A stretch of DNA of 64,000 nt from assembly GCA_030704615.1 (NCBI GenBank), contig CM060731.1, positions 87,338,756 to 87,402,755 of the forward strand, given 5' to 3'. A program made the translations under genes and the position numbers. Source of the DNA: Takakia lepidozioides. Its lineage: Eukaryota; Streptophyta; Takakiopsida; Takakiales; Takakiaceae. Of this stretch, positions 56,763 to 64,000 are shown one piece after another; position 1 is the first letter of the stretch, and the number at the start of each line of letters is the position of its first letter. The notes beneath the pieces are model-generated. The model was not told the DNA's origin. It made no database searches and worked only from the letters and a program-made list of their open reading frames with translations.

Positions 56763-59700
56763 GTGCGCTCTGCCAAAGGAGAACCTCAGTTGGCGACAAG
56801 GTTGGCGTTTGATGTTCCTCTTCAACTGGGGAGTTGGGAGGGACGTGAGAACTTCACTATCTGCGAGATCGATGGAGTGGATCTCATTTTGGGAATGACC
56901 TTTTTGAGCAAATCCGGAGCGGTCATAGATGGCCGCAAGAGAGTAGTCACGCTGCCATGTGGGAATGGTGGCGAGGTTTTACGAGTGTCGGAAACGCCCA
57001 AATCCGTGGGAGGGCGAATAAACCTTCTATCAGCAAAGGAGTGGGCCGTGGAGGAGACACACGAGTCCCAGTTTTTGCTTTACATTAGAGAAGTGAAAGG
57101 AGAAGGCGATGGGGAGCCGAGCCCAGATTGGATCAAGGGGATTTTGGAGAAATACCAGGATGTGATGCCGGAGGATTTACCAAGCGGCTTGCCACCGCGA
57201 AGAGGAGTTGACCACAAAATTGAGGTGATACCGGGATCGGAACCGCCTGCCAAGGCGCCCCTACCGGTTGAGCCACAAGAGTTGGTCGAGCTGAAGACTC
57301 AGCTCAAGGATCTAATGTCAAAGGGGTACATCCGGCCGAGTAAGTCACCTTACGGAGCCCCGGTGCTATTTGCAGACAAGAAGGATGGGACGCTGCGGAT
57401 GTGTGTCGATTACAGGGCTCTGAATAAGGTGACTATCAAAAACCGGTACCCTTTGCCAAGGATCGACGACCTCTTCGATCGGTTGGCAGGCGAAGTATTT
57501 CAGCCGGATCGACTTGCGCTCCGGCTATCACCAAATTCGGGTGGCGGAAGGAGATGAGGAGAAGACCGCGTGCAGGACAAGGTATGGTTCATATGAGTTC
57601 TTGGTGATGCCTTTTGGGCTCACCAATGCACCAGCGACATTTAGCACGCTGATGAACAGCCTTTTCCAGGAGTGGTTGGATGACTTTGTGATCGTGTACA
57701 TCGACGACATCTTGGTGTACTCGAAAACAAAGGAGGAGCACCTGGAGCACCTCAAAAGGGTGTTCCAAAAATTGCGAGAAGGGAAGCTGTATGCCAAAGC
57801 TTCAAAGTGCGAATTCGGGGTCACAAAAGTGGAGTTCTTGGGGCACGTGATTACACAGGATGGGATCAAAATGGATGACAGAAAGGTGAGGGCGATCTTG
57901 GACTGGGAGCCTCCGACTTCGGTCCCGGGAGTGCGATCCTTCCTAGGACTCGCCTCCTATTACCGGAAGTATGTGAGAAATTTCGCCAAGATCGCGGGGC
58001 CGCTGTCGGACCTTCTGTGTAAATCCAAAGTCTGGGTATGGAACACATTTTGTGGCCAAGCTTTTGCTGAATTGAAGCAGCGGATGACGGAAGCTCCAGT
58101 CTTAAAAATCCCGGAGTTCGATCGTCCGTTTGAGATTCATACAGATGCATCGGACTTCGCAATTGGGGGTGTACTTATGCAAGATGGACGTCCAGTGGCT
58201 TACGAAAGTAAGAAACTGAATGAAGTGGAGCGACGGTGGCCGACGCACGAAAAAGAGATGAAGGCGGTGGTACATTGCCTTGAACTCTGGCGCCACTATG
58301 TTGGTTCCAACCCAGTGAAGGTGTTCACGGACAATGTCACGGTGAAGTATTTTGCCACGCAGCCCAAGTTGTCCCCAAAACAACTTAGGTGGCAAGATAC
58401 TTTGGCAGTGTTCGACGTGGATATCCAGTACAAACCGGGACGGGACAATGTGGTGGCCGATGCTTTAAGTAGAAAGCAGCAGCTCTTGTTGGTGTACAAG
58501 GGCGAGACGGCGCTCCAAAGGAAGATCCGGAAGGCTTGCCGGAAGGATGAGCTGGCAAAGTGCGTGATGCAGAACTTGAGAATGGGGGTTAAATCGCAGT
58601 TCCACTTGCAAAACGGACTGCTCCGGTATAAGCAAAAACGTCTCTATGTGCCAAAGGGAGGGATCAGGGATAGTCTCTTGAGAGAATGCCATGATAGCCC
58701 GCTTGCGGGCCACGGTGGAGCCAAGCGCACTGCGGCACTCTTGAAGAAAGAGTATTTCTGGCCCAAACTGAGGGAGGAGGCAGAGGAGTATGTAGACATG
58801 CACCACATGCCAACAAAACCGGAGCGAGTACAAAAAGCAAGCGGGGCTGTTACAACCCTTGCCGATTCCAGAGGGGACTTGGGAAAGCGTCTCGATGGAT
58901 TTCATGACTGCTATGCCGCTGTCAAAAGGATTCGATGCAATCATGGTGGTGGTAGATAGGTTCAGTAAAATGGCCCATTTCATCCCCACCAAGGAGACGG
59001 CAACGCGCAGGAGACAGGGCGACTTTACTTCGCCCACGTCTTAAAGCATCATGGAGTCCCGAAGGATATTGTCTCGGACCGCGATCCAAAGTTTACGAGT
59101 AAATTCTGGAGAGCACTTTGGAAGAATGGGGACGAGGCTGAAGATGAGCACCGCCTTCCGACCTACGACGGACGGCCAAACGGAAAGAGTGAATTCCGTA
59201 GTGAAGCAATTCTTGCGGAATTACGTGTCGGCAGACCAATCAGACTGGATGGAACACTTAGACGCGGCAGAGTTCTGTTATAATAACACAGAACACTCCG
59301 CGACGGGAGTTTCTTTTGTGTTGGTCTATGGAAAAGCACCTCTGGTGCCGACAAGTTGGGCCGCCCAGGACGTTGAGGAACCGGCAGTAGCGGCGGTACT
59401 GGAAGAACGCGAGCGTTTGTTGAAGCTCGCAAAGTACAACATTGCCAAAGCTAGGAAACGGTATGAAAGGCAGGCGAATCGGAAGCGGAGGGAAGTGAAG
59501 TTTGAGGCAGGCACAGAGGTCTGGTTGAACATCAAGAATTTCGACTACCTCCGGAAATGAGTCCGAAGTTCGTACCTCCGTATGCGGGTCCCTTTCGCAT
59601 TCGGAGGTTATGAATGAGGATGTGTATGAATTGGAGCTGCCAGCAAACAGCAAGGTGCACCCAGTATTCCATGTCTCCCTTTTGAAGCCTTACTTCAAAG

Positions 59701-59954
59701 ATGAAGCACGTCCGAATCGGCAGCAAGTGTTGCGTCCGCCACCTATGCTGTTGGATCATGAAAATGAACCCGAGTACGAGGTGGAGGCAATACTTAAGTC
59801 GAGGAGGTTCAAGAACCGAGAAACGGAGTATCTCGTCAAATGGAAGGGCTATCATCTTGTGGAGGCATCTTGGGTGCGTGCCTCAGAAATGGGAAACGCA
59901 TCCGAGGCAGTTGCAGCGTTCGAAGGGCGACCTCAAAAGCGGAAGAAGCGTTGA
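56763..59954 (+). pseudogene. Pol, chromovirus copy 2
   Basis: The frame 56763-57557 covers the end of protease and the start of reverse transcriptase. It reads through the position of copy 1's stop with CAG (near 57070). A shift near 57492 leads to the long frame 57514-58959 with YIDDILVYS, RNase H ([14 protein letters not shown]) and the start of integrase. The integrase finger frame breaks near 58795, where two bases are lost. Further shifts lie near 59003, 59125 and 59542. The integrase tail [14 protein letters not shown] and the C-terminal chromodomain (59610-59954) are intact in themselves. Confidence 0.85.
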
Positions 59955-60858
59955 TGGGGACATCAACCTTGGAGCGTGGGGGAGGAAATGCATGCTTAGC
60001 CCGGTTTAGCTAGCTCAGGAATCCGATTGCAAAAACTTGTATTGTACAAAAATTTGTGATAAAGGAAATGGGTTCCAAATATTGTGCGTCCTATTGTGTT
60101 TGGAATGGTGATGCATGGTGTGGTTTGGCTGGTGTGTAGAATGCATGCTAGCTTACAAAAGTGGGAGAGGTAAATTGGGTTAATCGTGTGTTTGCGCAGT
60201 GCCGAAATCGGGTGACTCCCATCCAAGGGGCAAGGAAACTTGCCTTATTTGGGAGTTCAAGTGCTAGTGCGCACCTGGCGCGTGCGCGTACTATAACTGC
60301 GCTACCGAGGGGGTTGCCTTGTAGTGCGGGCTAACGCGGAAGCTACGTGCTTCCGTTCACGTACTATAATCGTGTAGCCTCGGGACGAAGTCGTAGTGCG
60401 GCTTCGCGTGTTCCCGTACCTCAGGCCAGCATTCCAAGGCGGACCCAATTGTAGTGATTGGGGCGCACGGTTGGTTCAAGGTTATCTTCCTAGTCAAAGA
60501 GGGTTCCAGGTGAACCCTTGCTCAAGGTGATGCCAAAAGCGGCATCATGAGCGATCGCAAGCAATGTTGTTGCAGTAAGGCGATTCGATCCTCGGGGAGG
60601 ATCGTTCCTTGGCCTTGAAGTAGGCCAAGAAGAGTGCACTGGGAGGAGCTGGAGAGGCTCCACCCTTGGCCGGGACTTGGAGGAAGTCGGCCGAACTAGC
60701 TAGTGGAGAGTGGAGTCAAGTGTGGGGTTTGGTTCTTTGCCATGGGACGCCATGGTACGGAAACAAACTCCTTGATGTGGGACGCCACAACTTGGATGTT
60801 CGTTTCTACAAAATGGACAAGTCGATGAGGACATCGACTCCCTGTTGGTAGGGGTGTG

Positions 60859-61570
60859 TGTCGCGGCCCTTTGCCTTGAGGGCAGGGGGTCGGGACACAT
60901 GAGGGGCTGCCCCTGTGGTGGGGGCAGCGGCAGCGATAGGTATGGGGGCTGAAGCACCCTTGAGTGCCCAAGGCACTCAAGGAGGCGGAGGCGCTCACTA
61001 GGTGGAGCCCCGCACACCGGGTTGCGGTGGAGGTGGCTCCACAAGGGGTGGTGGTAGCTTAGTGGGACTTAGTGGGGGTGGCATAGGACTCACCATGGGG
61101 TGGAGACCTCGAGGTGGGAGTCGTGGGGAGTCTTGGGACTCATCACGGTCCATTGGGGCCGCGGTGAGTGGGCCAAGACTCACCGCGACTCACCACCGGG
61201 AGTCGAGGGTTTTCGTGGTGGTTCGCCATAAAATGGCATGGCTGGTTATGAAACCCCCGCGGACAGCTACAGAAGTATATATAGGGAGTAGTAACCCCGA
61301 GAACGGTGCAAGCCCGTTGGTGACCAAAAACTAGTGAGTAAGCGAGCGAGCCGGAAAGCGACCAAAGAGTGGGGAGCTGTTCCGGACTGCCATCTACCAA
61401 AGGGAATTCTCCTAGTCCCAAAGGTGGAGGGTTTAGAGGGAAGCGAAGGGGGACCGTTATGTCCCGGTGAGCAGCCGAAGCTCCAAGTTGGCCCGGCGGC
61501 CAGGTTGGGAGTCAGGCGCGCGCATCAAAGCGAGTAACTATGACTTGAAGGGGAGCTTACCGGAGTGAGG
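60859..61570 (+). repeat. 3' LTR, chromovirus copy 2, lacking its last ~9 bases
   Basis: Starts TGTCGCG. It runs to GGAGTGAGG and then passes directly into array sequence instead of TGCGCGACA. Confidence 0.85.
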
Positions 61571-62800
61571 TTACGGAAATGCGGTACCGCATTTCCGTTC
61601 TGATTGAGATTTACGAACAACGGGAACAGAAATGCGGCACCGCATTTCCGTCCGAGTCGCACTTTTCGACATTCCAGAACGGAAATGCATTTCCATTTTG
61701 TATCTGATGCATGGAGCGAGTGCGATTCCGACAGCTTCATACAGCGCAATTCCGACCGCTTGAGACATTGTCCAGAACGGAAATGCGGCACGCATTTCCG
61801 TTTTGACTGAAAATCGTGAACCATCTGAACTAAAATGCGGCACCGTATTGAGTCGCACCTACCACATTCAGAACGGAAATGCGGTACCGCATTTCCGTTC
61901 TGACTGAAAATCGTGAACCATCGGAACTGAAATGCGGCAACGCATTTCCATCCGAGTCGCACCTCCCAACATTCCAGAACGGAATGTATTAGATTCAAAA
62001 GGGAAATGCGGCGCATTTCCGTTCTGATGAAATCCTGAAACATCGGAACTGAAATGCGGTACCGCATTTCCGTCGGAGTCGCACCTTCCGACATTCCAAA
62101 ACGGAAATGCGGCGCCGCATTTCCGTTTTGTATGTGAGGCATGGAGCTGTGGAACGAAAATGCGTTTCCGCCAGCGTCAGACGTGAAAATGCGGTACCGC
62201 ATTTCCATTCTGACTGAAAATCGTGCAACGGGAACAGAAATGCGGCACCGCATTTCCGTTCGAGTCGCACCTTCCGACATTCTAGAACGGAAATGCGGCG
62301 CCGCATTTCCGTTTTGTGGGCCTGGAGCTGTGCTACGAAATGAGCATTTCCATCCATGTGAGACCTTCAAACTTTCCGACCGGAACGGCACCGCATTTCT
62401 GTCCAGGTGAGACCTCTATACTTTCCCGAACGGAAATGTGGCACGGCATTTCCATTCATCATCTAACGATGTGAAGAACGGAAATGCGGTACCGCATTTC
62501 GAAAATCATGAACCACGGGAACTGAAATGTTGTGCCTCATTCCAATCGCACCTTTCGACATTCCAGAACGGAAATGCGGCGCCGCATTTCCCTTTTGATC
62601 TCATACATGGAGCTGTGGGACGGAAATGCGGCACCGTATTTCCGTTCAACAACTAAGGTATGTGAAGGTGGAACGGAAATGCGGTGCCGCATTTTCTTCC
62701 AACAAGTACGGATGTGTAGCTGATGGTACTTAACGGAAATGCGGCGCCGCATTCGCATTTTCGCTCCAACTCATCAGACGCTGGGACGGAAATGCCTTGA
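61571..62800. repeat. Palindrome array, right part, with four-unit higher-order pattern
   Basis: About 23 palindromes or degenerate forms follow one another at roughly 45-55 bp. Clear centres are TA near 61575, CA 61629, CA 61778, TA 61875, TA 62049, CG 62102, TA 62187, CA 62236, CG 62288, TA 62479, CG 62570, CA 62620, TG 62674 and CG 62733. Fillers are specific to the position: a 'ttctgactgaaaatcgtgaac'-like filler follows TA, 'tccgagtcgcacc' follows CA, and 'ttttgtatctgatgcatgga'-like filler follows CG. The array is thus built from blocks of about four palindromes. Confidence 0.9.
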
Positions 62801-63103
62801 AATGTGAACACGTGGAGCAACGGAATTGCTGCACATGTCGGCACTCTATCTGACTGAAGGGGCATGAGGCGGCGCGGCCTGACCGTTCGATAATGATGTT
62901 TGTTTTTCGGACGGCAGGCGTACCCTCAACGATTCGAATTTCGTAATGACGCAAACTCCACGAGGAGACACTTTCGTCCAACCCTTTCGAACCCAAGTGG
63001 TGCATCACCGCCGTTTCATCTACTTTTGTCGTGTCTCCTCAGTCACCCCTCTCGCGCCTTTCCATCTGCACTCTTTGCCCTTTTCCCTCTCTCTGTTCTT
63101 CTT

Positions 63104-64000
63104 ATGCTCGAACCTGAGAGGGGGGGTTTCGTGCACCAGACAGGAGACCTCGTCGCAAGCTCCGGAAATTATACTTCGGACGTAGGCCAATGCCGAAGGG
63201 GAGGAAGCAGATGCGTCTACAGGAGGAGATTGCCATCTCCGAGCAGCAGGCCACTCAGGCAACCCAGCCACCAGTGAGAGCTCCATGCGATCGGGCTGCG
63301 CGCAGCTGATCGAGCACCGAACCCCCCATTTTGCTTCTGTAATTCTTAGACTGAATGCTAGGAGACTTGAATGCAGAACATGTTTGCATGCCTAACAGGA
63401 AAGGTGGACGTGCTGGAGGGATCGCAGGAATCCGAAGAGCCGCAGGAAGAGTCCGAGGAGCTAGCTGCAGCACGTACACCCACCCGATCCCGAGCGCGGG
63501 TATCCTGCCGGGCCTAGCCCTCTGCGATTCAAAGACGCGTCTTCGAAGGGCAAGTTCAAAGTCCCAGAGATCGACTCGCGTTCTTCGGTCATGGAGAATC
63601 GCCAGCAGGGGTCGGGCCCTTCTCCAGCAAAGTCGAAGAAGAAGCAGCCCGTCCCTCTACTGGCTTTCTGAACCGGCTCAGGCCGATTCACCCCCCCAAC
63701 GCGAATGAAGCAGCAGGGTAAAAGACAGATTCAATTGCAGCAGACACCTTCACCTGCAAGGATGAGGAAGCAGAAGGCAATCAGGGCGACGGGCGAACAA
63801 TCTCCCGCAAAACCGCTTCCACGAGCTGAAGCTCAGTTCCTGGAGGATTTCCCGCCTGCAGATGTTGGGGCCGACTCTGCTGCAGCGAAGGCAATGGGAT
63901 CGACCGTTTGATCTCGATTTGGTACCGGAGGAGGGTGCTGCCGCTCAACGTTCGCAGCAAGACCTCACCACCGATGAGCAAGCAGGCCCGGAGGAGGCCT
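63104..64000 (+). pseudogene. Gene B copy 3, 5' part, cut by the window edge
   Basis: Nearly colinear with gene B copy 1 from 4047. It contains the MPKGRKQMRLQEE stretch, a Glu/Ser-rich segment ending in KSKKKQPV and the QLQQTPSPARMRKQKA stretch. Relative to copy 1 it has small indels near 63125, 63500 and 63900 that break the frame; copy 1's own stop near 4724 is not shared, because here the codon is CAG. The ParB-like and methylase parts lie beyond the window. Confidence 0.65.

Larger units (their letters stand above)
54637..61570 (+). mobile_element. Ty3/gypsy chromovirus copy 2, inserted in the palindrome array
   Basis: It has the same structure as copy 1 and nearly the same sequence throughout. 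Both LTRs are nearly complete and almost identical, so the insertion looks recent. Array sequence flanks it on both sides. The last ~9 bases of the 3' LTR are missing, and no target duplication can be recognised. Confidence 0.9.
49371..64000. mobile_element. Two-gene DNA transposon copy 3, incomplete at the window edge
   Basis: The left end GAGGTTTACTATTTTCATG with tandem GAGCCATGAGCC motifs lies directly next to the truncated LTR. Order: terminal region (inverse of 2863-3715), gene A on minus (to about 53920), palindrome array, gene B start on plus. Chromovirus copy 2 sits inside the array. The right end lies beyond the window. Confidence 0.7.

Noticed and set aside
60696-61421. Pro/Arg-rich frames across the LTRs
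   Set aside because: They recur in every LTR only because the LTR is repeated. They lie across the TATA region and primer side and are not part of gag-pol.
61571-62800. CRISPR-like spaced repeats
   Set aside because: The repeats are palindromes with position-specific fillers that recur in blocks, not unique spacers. The surroundings are eukaryotic with introns, and there are no cas genes.

Overview
The window is eukaryotic and almost entirely made of transposable elements. Spliced genes with GT-AG introns, chromodomain Ty3/gypsy elements primed by the plant-type initiator-Met tRNA site (TGGTATCAGAGC), a CACTA (En/Spm) element with TNP2-type remains and a plant-type PPR fragment point to a streptophyte. 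A charophyte alga or an early-diverging land plant is my best guess, but the species is not decided by the sequence. I see no rRNA or tRNA gene and no convincing ordinary host gene that is intact.

The most notable content is a family of large two-gene DNA transposons, present in three states. The best copy (22917-31499, 8.6 kb) has terminal inverted repeats and an 8-bp near-perfect target duplication. It carries two divergent genes from one shared promoter region. Gene A (minus) ends in a SWIM zinc finger; fuller but broken copies also carry an N-terminal zinc-cluster region and a MULE-like DDE transposase core. Gene B (plus) has nine exons that join into an uninterrupted 1417-codon frame. 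It looks like a ParB/sulfiredoxin-like domain fused to a permuted (motif IV before motif I) N6/N4-type DNA methyltransferase. Every copy carries its own family of short palindromes built on GGCGCC or related centres, in arrays between A and B, in introns and near the ends. A transposon that couples a transposase-like gene, a ParB-methylase fusion and arrays of palindromes is the best candidate here for an undescribed system.

Layout. 1-1700: degenerate tandem repeats, a different 22-bp palindrome family and a broken Pro/Tyr/Ser-rich reading frame. 1719-9256: rearranged family copies (gene A copy 1, an element end nested in an inverted gene B exon, then gene B copy 1, all decayed). 9257-14354: unassigned, possibly old LTR-element sequence. 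14355-19348: a CACTA element carrying PPR fragments. 19349-22800: gag-protease part of a second gypsy lineage. 22917-31499: the good two-gene element. 31508-38480: unassigned repeats, inverted gypsy integrase pieces, a TNP2 transposase relic and GCGACGCC-rich CACTA-like DNA. 38480-42644: a minus-strand gene relic with an FCP1/NIF-type HAD domain. 42645-49364: chromovirus copy 1. 49371-64000: a third two-gene element (gene A, palindrome array, gene B start), with chromovirus copy 2 (54637-61570) inside its array.

Many frame breaks in the two chromovirus copies are one-base changes in homopolymer runs, so part of the apparent decay could be sequencing error.
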